From: Pseudomonas frederiksbergensis
GTDB taxonomy: Bacteria; Pseudomonadota; Gammaproteobacteria; Pseudomonadales; Pseudomonadaceae
DNA length: 64,000 nt
Direction of reading: 5' to 3'
Assembly (NCBI RefSeq): GCF_003732275.1
Contig: NZ_MOBM01000038.1
Span: 1,357,355-1,421,354 of the forward strand
Numbering within the stretch: the stretch's first letter is position 1; every line of letters starts with the position of its first letter. The translations under genes were made by a program, and so were the position numbers. The notes below the pieces were generated by a model. The model saw only the letters and a list, made by a program, of their open reading frames with translations. It was not told where the DNA came from and searched no databases. Below, piece by piece: positions 50,471 to 59,488 of the stretch.

Positions 50471-50665
50471 TTACTCCTCGGTCAGCGACAACACTGCAGG
50501 GGCGAGCAGGGTGGTGCTGCGGGCGGCGATGCTCTGTTCCTCGGGGCAGCCGGGGTAGGTCACCAAGGGCGCGCTGGCCTGTGGCAGTTCGAGCAGGACG
50601 CCGATGACCACGCCATCGATGCGGGCCTGGCTGGGTAGTGGGTATTGAACCGTCATACGCGTCAC
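50471..50665 (-). pseudogene. truncated DUF6484 gene just after vgrG
   Basis: A 64-residue frame with the DUF6484 N-terminal motif (IDGVVIGVLLELPQASAPLV and SIAARSTTLL). It breaks off where VGREVLLMFE-type sequence should follow. It begins 2 bp after vgrG on the same strand, so it was vgrG's original partner. A complete DUF6484 gene lies 0.5 kb downstream. Confidence 0.6.
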
Positions 50666-50667
50666 TC

Positions 50668-52917
50668 CTAGTTTTGCAGGATCTTGCGTCCCTTGATCAC
50701 CACGTTCTTGCTGGCCTTGATGTTGATCGCGCCGGAGCCGTCTATGGTGATGTCCTTGCCGCGGATGCTGATGGTGCCGTCCTTCTTCATGACGATGCTG
50801 GCTTTGCCGGTCGTGATGGTCACTGAGTCACCGGCATTGATGACAAGATCCTTGCCCACCGTCAGCGCATCGTCCTTGTCGATATCGGTTGTGCGTCCTG
50901 CGCCGACCTTGCGCGATTCGTTTGCTTTTACCGTCGTTGAAAGATTGGCTCCGACGTCCACCGAGCGGTTGGCGCCCACATTGGTCGACTGGTAGAGGCC
51001 CACGTTGACGTTTTGGTAGGCCCCGACATTCACCGTTTGAAAGGCACCGATGACAACTTCCTGCGCGGCACCGATGGCGATCGTCTCGTTGATACCTACC
51101 GCATGGGTGCGCTGCAGGGCCACGGTCGCGGTTTCACTGGCGCCGACACTGATCGTGCGGTTGCTGCCTATGCTGATGGTCTCGTTGCTGCCGACGCTTT
51201 CCGTACGGTTGCTGCCTATGCTGATGGTCTCGTTGCTGCCGACGCTTTCGGTACGGTTGACGCCGATGGTGATGGTCTCGTTGTTGCCCACGCTTTCGGT
51301 GCGGTCGTGTTTGACGTGCACGGTTTCATCGTTGTCGATGGTCTTGCTGCGGTCGTGGCCGACCCAGTGGGTTTCGTCGTTCTCGACCTCGATGTCCTGG
51401 TTCTTCTCGGCGTGGATAAACAGTTGCTCCGCACCTGTCTTGTCCTCCATACGGATCTCATTGAAGTTGGCCGGTGAGCCGTCCTTGCTCGAGCGACTTT
51501 TCACTCCGCTCTGGGTGGCATTGGCTGGCAGTGTGTAGGGCACGGTCTGTTCGGCGTTGTAGACGCGGCCAGTGATGATCGGCCGATCCGGGTCGCCGTC
51601 GAGGAAGCTGACGATCACTTCCTGACCGATCCGCGGGATCTGCACCGCGCCCCAGTTCTTGCCGGCCCAGGCCTGGGACACGCGCATCCAGCAGGAGCTG
51701 TTCTCGTTGGATTGGTCATGGCGATCCCAGTAGAAATGCACTTTGACCCGGCCATATTGGTCGGTCCAGATCTCCTCGCCACCGGGGCCGACCACCACGG
51801 CGGTCTGCGGCCCGCGGACAATCGGCATCGGGGTCAGGGGGAGGGGGCGGAAGGCCTGGCTGGCATCTATGCAAGCGAGTTCGCCAACGAACTGCTCGGA
51901 GAGATCCTGGGTGCCACTTTCGTAGGGCTCCTGGTGGATGTGGTAGTGCGCGCTGACCACCAGGTACTCGCGGTTCTGGTCCTCGCGCTCGTAGCCGGTC
52001 AGCTTGAACAAATGGCCGGAGCCCAGGCCGCGGGCGCGGCCGCGCAGCTGCACGCGCTCGAACTGGCTGTGAATGGCTTCGATGCGGGTACGCGCGTAGT
52101 GCTCGCCATCGTTGCTCTGTACGTATTCACCGGGGTAGTCGTAGAGCGGGTGGTCGCCGTTGCTGTGACTGCGCGACACACTGGAGCGCACCTCAAGGTT
52201 GGTGCGGGGGCGCTGGAAGTCGTAGTCGTTCAGCTCCAGCGAACCGGGTTGGACTTCCCGCGCCAGTTGCCAATCGTAGAAGTGATCGCGCTCGCGCATT
52301 TGCTGGTCGGGCGGGTAGAAGGGCACCGAGTCGTAGTCTGCCACCGTGGAGTGGGCGCCATAGGCGTCGGCCAACACCAGTACATGACGCGCCTGCTCAT
52401 GGCGGAAGTAGTAATAGATGCCTTCCTGCTCCATCAACCGGCTGACGAAATCGAAGCTGGTTTCGCGGTATTGCACGCAATATTCCCACTGGCGGTAGCT
52501 GCCGCTCAGGCTGTCTTCAACATCGGAGAAACCGAGGTCGCGGAACACCTGTTTGATGATGTCCGGCACCGTGTTGTTCTGGAAAATCCGGCAGTCCGAG
52601 GTGCGCGTGAGCAGCCAGAGCCAGGGCCGCAGGCTGACGCGGTAGCCGGCGAACTGGCCGTGGCCGGTCAGTTGTCGACAGCTGCAGGCAATGCCGTGGA
52701 AGTAGCGTTTGCCGCCGTCGTGCAGCTCCAGGGTCAGGCCCATCGGCTTGCCCAGCAACTGATCGAACTTGATCGCCCGGTCTTCGGAGGTGAGATCCAG
52801 CTCGTAGTGGAACAACCGCCCCAGCTCTTCGCTGCCTTCCATGTTCTGCAACAACAGGATATCGCCGCCGAGGGGACTGTCGACCTGCACCAAGCGGCTG
52901 TTTTGCGTGATTGCCAT
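50668..52917 (-). CDS. vgrG: VgrG / TssI type VI secretion spike protein
   Basis: A 749-residue VgrG with gp27-like (about 1-380) and gp5-like OB-fold regions (about 400-490; WMRVSQAWAGKNWGAVQIPR and GQEVIVSFLDGDPDRPIITG). A long beta-prism follows, made of repeated ESVG-NET-I units, including an exact-period 48-bp DNA repeat (51158-51254). It ends INIKASKNVVIKGRKILQN without a C-terminal toxin domain. The ATG is at 52917. It carries the effector genes downstream. No tss core genes are in the window, so it must work with a T6SS elsewhere. Confidence 0.95.
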   Translation of the reverse strand: MAITQNSRLVQVDSPLGGDILLLQNMEGSEELGRLFHYELDLTSEDRAIKFDQLLGKPMGLTLELHDGGKRYFHGIACSCRQLTGHGQFAGYRVSLRPWLWLLTRTSDCRIFQNNTVPDIIKQVFRDLGFSDVEDSLSGSYRQWEYCVQYRETSFDFVSRLMEQEGIYYYFRHEQARHVLVLADAYGAHSTVADYDSVPFYPPDQQMRERDHFYDWQLAREVQPGSLELNDYDFQRPRTNLEVRSSVSRSHSNGDHPLYDYPGEYVQSNDGEHYARTRIEAIHSQFERVQLRGRARGLGSGHLFKLTGYEREDQNREYLVVSAHYHIHQEPYESGTQDLSEQFVGELACIDASQAFRPLPLTPMPIVRGPQTAVVVGPGGEEIWTDQYGRVKVHFYWDRHDQSNENSSCWMRVSQAWAGKNWGAVQIPRIGQEVIVSFLDGDPDRPIITGRVYNAEQTVPYTLPANATQSGVKSRSSKDGSPANFNEIRMEDKTGAEQLFIHAEKNQDIEVENDETHWVGHDRSKTIDNDETVHVKHDRTESVGNNETITIGVNRTESVGSNETISIGSNRTESVGSNETISIGSNRTISVGASETATVALQRTHAVGINETIAIGAAQEVVIGAFQTVNVGAYQNVNVGLYQSTNVGANRSVDVGANLSTTVKANESRKVGAGRTTDIDKDDALTVGKDLVINAGDSVTITTGKASIVMKKDGTISIRGKDITIDGSGAINIKASKNVVIKGRKILQN

Positions 52918-53381
52918 GAACGGCTTCCTCTGGCTCGTGTACGGGCGTCAGTCGGCCTTCTCGAGGGTGTCAGGGGAAATCGTGTCCAACCATCGCAGTA
53001 CATCCACCACAGAGATGATCTCCATATCGGCCTCACAATCGGCACTCAGTCAGAGCGAACGTACGACTAAATCCGTTTCCTGCGGATTAACCTTCTGTCC
53101 AGAGCCACTTTGGCGTCATCTCTAACAATTCAGGTTCAAGTCTTAGCGCTGTTTAATGCTTGTCAAGAAACTCTCCGACCAATGGGGCGAACACCGAGAC
53201 GTTTCAAGGTAGGTGACCGGTGGTCATTTATTTAGTTTCTTTGGTTATAGGATTTATTCAAAAAAAGCGGATGCAACCGCAAAAACCTTGACGACATTGA
53301 ACCGTTTCAGAGGGACTATACTCAGGTGCACAGGTTGGCATACCCGAGCCGTTATGGAGCAATATCGTACAAGGAGTGCTA
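52918..53381. other. divergent vgrG/tagH intergenic region
   Basis: No complete gene. On the minus strand a short frame ending at 52948 (MEIISVVDVLRWLDTISPDT, then LEKAD and stop) looks like the C-terminal tail of a lost gene that once preceded vgrG; its family is not identified. AAGGAGTG at about 53370-53377 is the tagH ribosome site. Confidence 0.35.
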
Positions 53382-54791
53382 ATGCCGTTGCGTTTGACAA
53401 TCACCAACTATCACAAACTTACGCCCGGCCAACGCACGGAGTTCGAGCTTGATCGCGGTGAGCTGAAAATCGGCCGCAACCCCGAGAACGACTGGATACT
53501 TCCAGACCCGGAGCGCCTGGTATCCGGTCAGCATTGCGTCATTCAGTTGCGTGACGACACCTACTACCTGACCGACAACAGCACCAATGGTGTGCAGTTG
53601 GTGAATGCTGGCGTGCACATACACCGCGGCGACAGCGAACCCTTACGGGACGGCGAACGACTGCGCGTGGGCGAGTACGACATCCTGGTGCAGATCAACG
53701 ACGCCCCACAGATCATCAACGAGGCGCCTGCAACGAGCGATCCCTTTGCCGGCCTCGTCGATACGCCGATGACGCCTCAGGCGCCTCAGGCGCCTCAGGC
53801 GATTCCCGGCGCGGCCCCGGCGCCCCCCAGCAGAGAGCCGATCCAGTCGAGCGGTTCGCCCCCGGATATCCCCTCCGATTTGTTTGATTTCCTCGCGCCC
53901 CCATCGGTGCCGCCGTCTGCCGTGGCCGACTACGTGCCGGCCGAGCGCCATGATTTCCGCCCGCCGGAGCCACAGCCTCCCAGCGTCCATCAGGCCAGCG
54001 GAACCGGCGAAACCCCAGAAATTCCGGGAGATTGGGACCCCTTCGCCGAGCTGGGCATAGGCCCGACACCCGTAGCGCCGCCCACCCCGCAAGCACAGCC
54101 GCAACCATTGCCCGCGGCGGCGGAGAATATGGACAGCAGCACACCAGCCCCAGTCGACCCGTTGGCTGCGGTTTCGACCCCAGCGCCCGCAAATGAGAGC
54201 AGCAATGAGGTGCTGGAAGCCTTTCTCAGGGGCGCCGGGCTCGACCAGTTGCGGATCGATAGAGACGAAACCTGCGCTCAGATGGAGGCCATTGGCCGTA
54301 GCTACCGCCATATGGTGGAGGGGCTGATCGAGGTGCTGCGCGCCCGTGCCAGTCTCAAGGGCGAGTTCCGCATGGCCCAGACCATGATCCGCCCGGTGGA
54401 GAACAATCCCCTCAAATTCGCCCCCAATGTCGATGAGGCGCTGCTGTTGTTACTGCGCGCCGGCAATCAAGCCTTCATGCCGGCCGACCAGGCCATCAAG
54501 GAAAGCTTCGACGACCTCAAAGCGCATCAATTGGCCGTTATGGCGGGCGTACAAGCCTCGATCAAACATCTGCTCAAGCGTTTTCAGCCGGAGGTATTGG
54601 AAGCGCGCTTGAGTAAGCCTTCGGGTATTGGCGCTTTGCTACCAGGTACACGTCAAGCGCAATGCTGGGAGTTGTTCACGGAACGTTATGCGAGCATTTC
54701 CAGAGAGGCCGAAGATGATTTCGAGGACTTGTTCGGGCGCGAATTCAGTCGTGCTTATGAAGAACAAAGTGCAAAGTTGCGCAAAGGCTAA
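53382..54791 (+). CDS. tagH: T6SS-associated FHA-domain protein TagH
   Basis: A 469-residue cytoplasmic protein. The N-terminal FHA domain (about 1-105) has GRNPENDWILPDP, SGQHC and TDNSTNGV, the phosphothreonine-binding motifs. A ~160-residue Pro/Ala-rich linker with an APQ micro-repeat follows, then the C-terminal T6SS FHA-associated domain (about 270-460; FLRGAGLDQLRIDRDE, EVLRARASLKGEFRMAQTMI). The ATG at 53382 has an AAGGAGTG site. It normally works with an Stk/PpkA kinase in threonine-phosphorylation control of T6SS, and a kinase gene lies at 40.2 kb. The tssJ/K/L genes that usually follow are absent. Confidence 0.9.
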   Translation: MPLRLTITNYHKLTPGQRTEFELDRGELKIGRNPENDWILPDPERLVSGQHCVIQLRDDTYYLTDNSTNGVQLVNAGVHIHRGDSEPLRDGERLRVGEYDILVQINDAPQIINEAPATSDPFAGLVDTPMTPQAPQAPQAIPGAAPAPPSREPIQSSGSPPDIPSDLFDFLAPPSVPPSAVADYVPAERHDFRPPEPQPPSVHQASGTGETPEIPGDWDPFAELGIGPTPVAPPTPQAQPQPLPAAAENMDSSTPAPVDPLAAVSTPAPANESSNEVLEAFLRGAGLDQLRIDRDETCAQMEAIGRSYRHMVEGLIEVLRARASLKGEFRMAQTMIRPVENNPLKFAPNVDEALLLLLRAGNQAFMPADQAIKESFDDLKAHQLAVMAGVQASIKHLLKRFQPEVLEARLSKPSGIGALLPGTRQAQCWELFTERYASISREAEDDFEDLFGREFSRAYEEQSAKLRKG

Positions 54792-54996
54792 GTGTCATCA
54801 ATTAGTTATATCAAGGCTAATTGACATTAAATAGTTGATTGATCTTGTTTGGCTATCAGTAGTTCAAAATTTGAATAATAAATATCAAGAAGGCCGACGA
54901 CATGCCAAAGCTATTGTCGAACGCTAGCGGCCCGTTAAGGACCGCGCCAGTGAACGCCACTCCTACCATGCCACTTGAACGTATCCGGCCCTTTGA

Positions 54997-55200
54997 GCTC
55001 TGCACGAACTCGAAGAGCTGCCGGGCTACGTGCACGGCCGCATAGGGCTGATCGGCGATGCGGCCCACGCCAAGTTGCCGCACCAGGGCGCTGGCGCGGG
55101 GCAGGGGTTGGAAGATGCCTGGCTTTTGGCCCGACTGCTGGCAGACCCACAGGTTCTGGCGAGTCGGCCGCAAGGCGCGCGCTGCTATCGGCCATCAACC
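54997..55200 (+). pseudogene. fragment of FAD-dependent aromatic monooxygenase
   Basis: In-frame sequence ALHELEELPGYVHGRIGLIG, then DAAHAKLPHQGAGAGQGLED and WLLARLLADP, is the GD-motif/FAD-ribose region of salicylate-hydroxylase-type monooxygenases (full length ~400 residues). No start, N-terminus or full C-terminus is present. It is a decayed fragment between tagH and doxX. Confidence 0.75.
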
Positions 55201-55598
55201 GAATACTTGCCAGGACCTGTAATGCCCAGCAGCAGCAAGCCGCCCATGATGCTGAGGTTCTTGAAATATTGGGTCATGTTGGCCGCGCGCTCTGGGTCAA
55301 CCATAGTCCAAAAGTGATGCCCGATCAGAGCTGTGCCGAGTACGAACAAGACGTAGAGAAATGCGAGTGGGCGGGTGTAGAAACCCACGACAATCGCTAT
55401 GGCGACAAAGAACTCCATGACGACCGCAACCCCCGCAGCGACCATGGGCATGGGCGCGCCGAGTGAGCTCAGGTAAGCAACGGTACCGCCAAAGTGGGTC
55501 AGCTTGCCCCAGCCGGAAATGATGAAAAGGATCATTAGAAGGATGCGGGCTAGCAGGATGATCTCGTTTCTCTGATTCTCAAACAGGTTGTATCTCAT
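55185..55598 (-). CDS. DoxX-family membrane protein
   Basis: A 137-residue inner-membrane protein with four predicted helices, starting MRYNLFENQRNEIILLARIL. DoxX features are FIISGWGKLTHFGGTVAYLS and GFYTRPLAFLYVLFVLGTAL. The ATG at 55598 (AGGCGG site) is preferred to 55634. It overlaps the 3' end of the monooxygenase fragment on the other strand. It is divergent from the flavodoxin-like quinone reductase gene, a pairing common in redox-stress loci. Confidence 0.88.
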   Translation of the reverse strand: MRYNLFENQRNEIILLARILLMILFIISGWGKLTHFGGTVAYLSSLGAPMPMVAAGVAVVMEFFVAIAIVVGFYTRPLAFLYVLFVLGTALIGHHFWTMVDPERAANMTQYFKNLSIMGGLLLLGITGPGKYSVDGR

Positions 55599-55821
55599 GG
55601 TGTGCCGCCTGTGGACGCGAGAGAGGGTGCGCAAGTAAGTCTTGTATTGAAACCGCGCACTTTTAACACTAGCAGCTGATTGTCAGGCTGCGCTGGGACG
55701 GGGGAGGGGCGATAAAAGCATCTCTGTCTGCCAGCAGGCGGCATACGGAGCTGCTAGTGTTAATCCGCTAATCCAAGATCTTCCTAATTCATCGAATGGC
55801 GCTTAATCCAGGAGAAAAATC

Positions 55822-56424
55822 ATGGCGAAGGTACTGGTTCTCTATTACTCAATGTACGGTCACCTCGAAACGATGGCTGGCGCAGTGGCCGAAGGCGCAC
55901 GATCCGTACCCGGCACCGACGTGACGCTCAAGCGTGTCGCTGAAACCATCCCGGCCGAACAGGCAGCAGCCATCGGCGTCAAACTTGACCAGAAGGCACC
56001 GGTGGCGACACCTGACGAGCTGGCCAATTATGATGCCATTATCTTTGGTACACCGACGCGCTTTGGCAATATGGCAGGACAGATGCGCACGTTTCTCGAC
56101 CAGACCGGCGGACTGTGGATGAGCGGCGCGCTGGTCGGGAAAATCGGCAGTGTCTTTGCGTCGACTGGCACCCAGCACGGTGGCCAGGAAACCACTATTA
56201 CGTCGTTCCACAGCACACTCCTGCATCAAGGGATGGTCATCGTGGGTGTGCCTTACACCTGCGCAGGGCTGACCAACATGAGCGAGATCACCGGCGGCAC
56301 ACCCTATGGCGCGACCACCCTGGCAGGCGCCGACGGTAAACGGCAACCGTCACAAAATGAACTGGATATTGCGCGTTTCCAGGGTAAACACGTCGCTGAG
56401 CTTGCAATAAAGATCGCGGGTTAA
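55822..56424 (+). CDS. wrbA: NAD(P)H:quinone oxidoreductase WrbA
   Basis: A 200-residue flavodoxin-like FMN protein reducing quinones by two electrons to avoid semiquinone stress. It has the FMN-phosphate loop in LYYSMYGHLETMAGAV, GTPTRFGNMAGQMRTFLDQ, FASTGTQHGGQETT, and a C-terminal ARFQGKHVAELAIKI. AGGAGAAAA precedes the ATG. It ends 80 bp before the right copy of the long direct repeat. Confidence 0.93.
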   Translation: MAKVLVLYYSMYGHLETMAGAVAEGARSVPGTDVTLKRVAETIPAEQAAAIGVKLDQKAPVATPDELANYDAIIFGTPTRFGNMAGQMRTFLDQTGGLWMSGALVGKIGSVFASTGTQHGGQETTITSFHSTLLHQGMVIVGVPYTCAGLTNMSEITGGTPYGATTLAGADGKRQPSQNELDIARFQGKHVAELAIKIAG

Positions 56425-56503
56425 CGCAAACACGTAAATGGGCACATGTTGCAGGACAGGAGTCGAGCTTCGACGATGTTCATAAGCAGCTGTAACCCTG
56501 GAT

Positions 56504-57466
56504 TTTGAGGCCCGTTAGCCAGAAACCGGGTTAGAGTGTTCATCAATGTCTGTTCATAAGGGCCCTCCACTCGATTCGCGTAGTCGCGCCAAGCGGTTCC
56601 AGCGAACGAATCGGGCAAAAAAAACCGTATATCAATCGTTATGTGAAGAATGAATCGTCCGCTGTTTGTTTCTCTAGATGGGCCCAAGGGATCCGGCAAA
56701 ACCACACTGTTGGAGGCCGTTACGAAAGTACTAAGGGCAGACAATAAAAAGGTGATCCGACTTTGCGAGAAAAAAAGCGATCCCTATAGGGGTGAAACAA
56801 TGACCCTCGTGAACAAACTCGTCAGAAATCCCACTCGGGATTTGGAGTTGCAGGTTTGTGAGCGCTTTGCTGATAGCCGTACCTGGATTTCCCGGCACGT
56901 GCTGGCTAAACAGCCACCAGGCAGCATCATCTTGATCGATCGCTGGTACCCGTCTGATGCCGCGTTTCGCCGGATAGTCCCGTTTGCAGAGATTCTACAG
57001 TTGAACATTGATCGAAACGTGCAAGTGCCAGACCTGCATGTCGGGGTTGTCACCGCCCCTGAAATTTCATGGGCGAGGGCAGCGGCACGACGGCGTGGGC
57101 TGAGCAGTACTGTGATCCATAAGCTGGAAGAACATGTCGCTTGTACCAAGGCGTTCGAGCGAGCGATTGCAGATCACGGCTGGGTTTTATGCCGTAACGA
57201 AGGAACGATCGAGGACGCAACGATGCAGGTGATTTCTGAGATCTATAGAGTCCTTCGATGCCCCGTAGGCGAAGTTCGCTGCGCCGGCCTTGATGCGGAG
57301 ATAGCCGTAGATATAGATCGTTAGCAGAATCGAAGGGATGATTTATAGCCGCAGCGGTAGCCGGCTGATGCTTTGATCTGGGTGCCTGTCATCGAACTCT
57401 GAGCCGAAGCTTCCCGGGATGGGTCATACATGATCAGACGGTTCGAGTGTCGTTTGCTGGGGCTGG
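56504..57466 (+). repeat. right copy of ~965-bp direct repeat
   Basis: Same orientation as 36501-37465, at a constant offset of 20,003 bp up to the 3-bp indel. It includes the leader, the whole dTMP-kinase-like gene and its 3' flank. Mismatches are scattered and include synonymous changes. Confidence 0.92.
56650..57324 (+). CDS. dTMP-kinase-like P-loop protein (copy 2)
   Basis: 224 residues, nearly identical to the protein at 36647. The Walker A is GPKGSGKTTL (Ala to Ser), DRWYPSDAAFR is kept, and one Val is missing near the C-terminus (GLDAEIAVDIDR). Differences are few and mostly conservative, and the frame is intact. Both copies may therefore be functional or recently duplicated. Confidence 0.75.
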   Translation: MNRPLFVSLDGPKGSGKTTLLEAVTKVLRADNKKVIRLCEKKSDPYRGETMTLVNKLVRNPTRDLELQVCERFADSRTWISRHVLAKQPPGSIILIDRWYPSDAAFRRIVPFAEILQLNIDRNVQVPDLHVGVVTAPEISWARAAARRRGLSSTVIHKLEEHVACTKAFERAIADHGWVLCRNEGTIEDATMQVISEIYRVLRCPVGEVRCAGLDAEIAVDIDR

Positions 57467-57635
57467 GGTATTGAGTTGGCTCGAACAGGGATCGGGGATT
57501 GGTAGCTTGAAAGAACCTTTGGTAGAGTTCCACCCAGACACATCATTTAACATAATATACATTACACGTAACATCATGTTTCAAGATTAGCCCGGTTGCA
57601 CGCAGATTTTGAAGCCCTCAATTCACCCAAGCCCC
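57325..57635. other. intergenic after the right repeat
   Basis: Repeat homology continues to about 57466. Beyond it is an AT-richer spacer with TTAACATAATATACATTACA near 57546. No gene was recognised. Confidence 0.4.
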
Positions 57636-58160
57636 TCATCCTTGCGTCAGCTTCCCAATCAGCTCCGAATGCTCGGGAAACTGCTCTCTGAGCTTCTGCC
57701 GACTGCCCATCTCCATATCTGCAAAATCAAACCCTGGTGAAACCGCTTCACTGATCAATCCGTATTCCGCTAAACCCGTCATAAGCTGCGAAGCTTTCCA
57801 GACGCCACCAGGTACATGCAGCTGCAAAGATTGTCCGGCGATAACGTCGCTGCCCATCACCACAGTTTTCAACGTGCCGTCTGGAAAAATCAGGCTGTAC
57901 TGAATCGGGTTTCCCAAATGGTAGTAATGAACGATGTCCGATTGATTCAGGTGGAAATGCCCGATCGGTGAATCCTTGGTCAGCAAGTAATAAATTGAAC
58001 TCATCAAGTGACGTTGACCGCCATTGATCTCCACCATAGCGTGGTGATCAGATTGAAAGGTTCTTCGGTAGAAACCGCCTTCCATGTGAGGCTCCAGAAC
58101 CAATGCGGCGATCACTGCTTCAGCGTCGGGAATTTGAATGTCGAGCTCACTATTGGTCAT
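57636..58160 (-). CDS. cupin-superfamily protein (DUF985)
   Basis: A 174-residue DUF985 cupin. Characteristic blocks are EPHMEGGFYRRTFQS, SSIYYLLTKDSPIGHFHLNQ, HYYHLGNPIQYSLI and the C-terminal SPGFDFADMEMG. The ATG at 58160 with GAGGG is preferred to one at 58175. Family members are small sugar- or ligand-binding-like cupins with no general function assigned. Monocistronic. Confidence 0.88.
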   Translation of the reverse strand: MTNSELDIQIPDAEAVIAALVLEPHMEGGFYRRTFQSDHHAMVEINGGQRHLMSSIYYLLTKDSPIGHFHLNQSDIVHYYHLGNPIQYSLIFPDGTLKTVVMGSDVIAGQSLQLHVPGGVWKASQLMTGLAEYGLISEAVSPGFDFADMEMGSRQKLREQFPEHSELIGKLTQG

Positions 58161-58301
58161 GTGGATTGCCCTCATTAAAATACCGAAGCTATCACTAGGA
58201 TATTGTCGATAGATTATAACTATGCTAAATGGTTGTTTAGTCGTTTTATTTCGATAGCGTTTAAAAGCGTGAGCAAACGCAACGTCGGCTTGACTCTATA
58301 G

Positions 58302-59219
58302 CTACCCCTGCCCTCGTAATACCGCAATATCCCGCTTGGGAGGTACGCCAAACAGACGGCTATATTCGCGGCTGAACTGGGACGGGCTTTCATATCCGAC
58401 CTTATAAGCCGCACTGGATACGTCCTGATGTTCATTGAGCATCAATCGCCTCGCCTCGTTCAGTCGCAGCCATTTCTGGTACTGCAAGGGGCTCATTGTG
58501 GTGAGTTGGCGGAAGTGGTGGTGAAAGGTCGGAGTGCTCATTTGCACTCGGGCCGCAAGTTCATCGATGCGAAGCGCCGAGGTGTAATTCAACTTCAGCC
58601 AATCGATGGCTTTGGCGATCCGATAACCTTGGCCATCGACAGAAGTTATTTGTCGTAGCCGGCTCGCCTGATCACTCTGCAAGAGACGGTAGTGAATCTC
58701 GCGTTGAATCAAGGGGGCCAGAACAGGAATGGATTCCGGTTCATCGAGCAGTGCCAATAAGCGCTCGAATGACGCCAGCATTGCAGGGGTCACTGAACCA
58801 ATTCCTACCCCCTTCGCAACTGATCGATCACGGGTTGGTGGCAGGTCACTTTGCGCTATCAGCTCAGCCAGCATGCGCAGATCGAGCTTCAAAGTCAGTC
58901 CCAGGCATGGCTGTTCCGGGCTTGCCGCCAGCACTTCTGAATTGGCAGGCAAGTCCAATGAGGTGATTAGAAATCGCGATGTGTCATACGGGTAGCCTTC
59001 GCCGCCTACCCAGAGCTGTTTCTCACCCCGGGCGACGAGGATGATGCTTGGCTCGACCATGCAGACGACAGGCGGCGATGGATGTTCGCGCCTGAAGAAG
59101 CCGAGGCCCGTAATGGGCGTTCCGTAATCACCTGGTTTCGGGATCTGCGCACCGATGATCTGCGCAAGCGTTTCTTGCGGCGATGTCTGTTGAGGCGCGG
59201 TGTCGTGTTTGATCGTCAT
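58302..59219 (-). CDS. AraC-family transcriptional regulator
   Basis: 305 residues. The N-terminal AraC_N domain of the PF06719 type (about 20-190; MVEPSIILVARGEKQLWVGG, DLPANSEVLAASPEQPCLGL) is followed by a C-terminal double HTH (about 205-300; YTSALRIDELAARVQMSTPT, VSSAAYKVGYESPSQFSREY). It is divergent from an alpha/beta hydrolase and an MFS transporter, which it probably regulates. The family is usually paired with oxidoreductase or hydrolase genes. Confidence 0.9.
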   Translation of the reverse strand: MTIKHDTAPQQTSPQETLAQIIGAQIPKPGDYGTPITGLGFFRREHPSPPVVCMVEPSIILVARGEKQLWVGGEGYPYDTSRFLITSLDLPANSEVLAASPEQPCLGLTLKLDLRMLAELIAQSDLPPTRDRSVAKGVGIGSVTPAMLASFERLLALLDEPESIPVLAPLIQREIHYRLLQSDQASRLRQITSVDGQGYRIAKAIDWLKLNYTSALRIDELAARVQMSTPTFHHHFRQLTTMSPLQYQKWLRLNEARRLMLNEHQDVSSAAYKVGYESPSQFSREYSRLFGVPPKRDIAVLRGQG

Positions 59220-59383
59220 GTTCGTCTTGTACCTCTTCGCTGAACTCTAACTCGCCAGTTCACGACCGTCCTGCAAAAAAAAAGAGACTCATAGAATCAG
59301 GCAAGTAATCCAGCGAAATGCACTACAGGGAGTATGGGCAGAGCCGGAGAATGTTCATCCGACACACCCATTGAGGAATCTCC

Positions 59384-59434
59384 CATGACGTCAAGTATCG
59401 CTTCGTGATCGACAACGCCATGTTGGCTGATTAA
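59384..59434 (+). pseudogene. 3' tail of a zinc alcohol dehydrogenase
   Basis: The frame HDVKYRFVIDNAMLAD followed by TAA reproduces the C-terminal end of YahK-type NADP alcohol dehydrogenases (~350 residues). Nothing of the remaining gene is present, so this is the last 17 codons of a lost gene in the leader of the hydrolase. Confidence 0.6.
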
Positions 59435-59488
59435 GCACTTGGGTCAAAACACTCCAGCAAACTACAACTCAATCGAAAGGACTATCCG

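Noticed and set aside
50668..52917. VgrG as an evolved toxin-bearing VgrG
   Set aside because: The protein ends at the normal beta-prism terminus (KGRKILQN) with no extra domain.
54902..54996. ATG frame starting MPKLLSNASGPLRTAP before the monooxygenase fragment
   Set aside because: It resembles the start of an azoreductase only loosely. It is short and runs into the fragment in another frame, so it is not reported as a gene.
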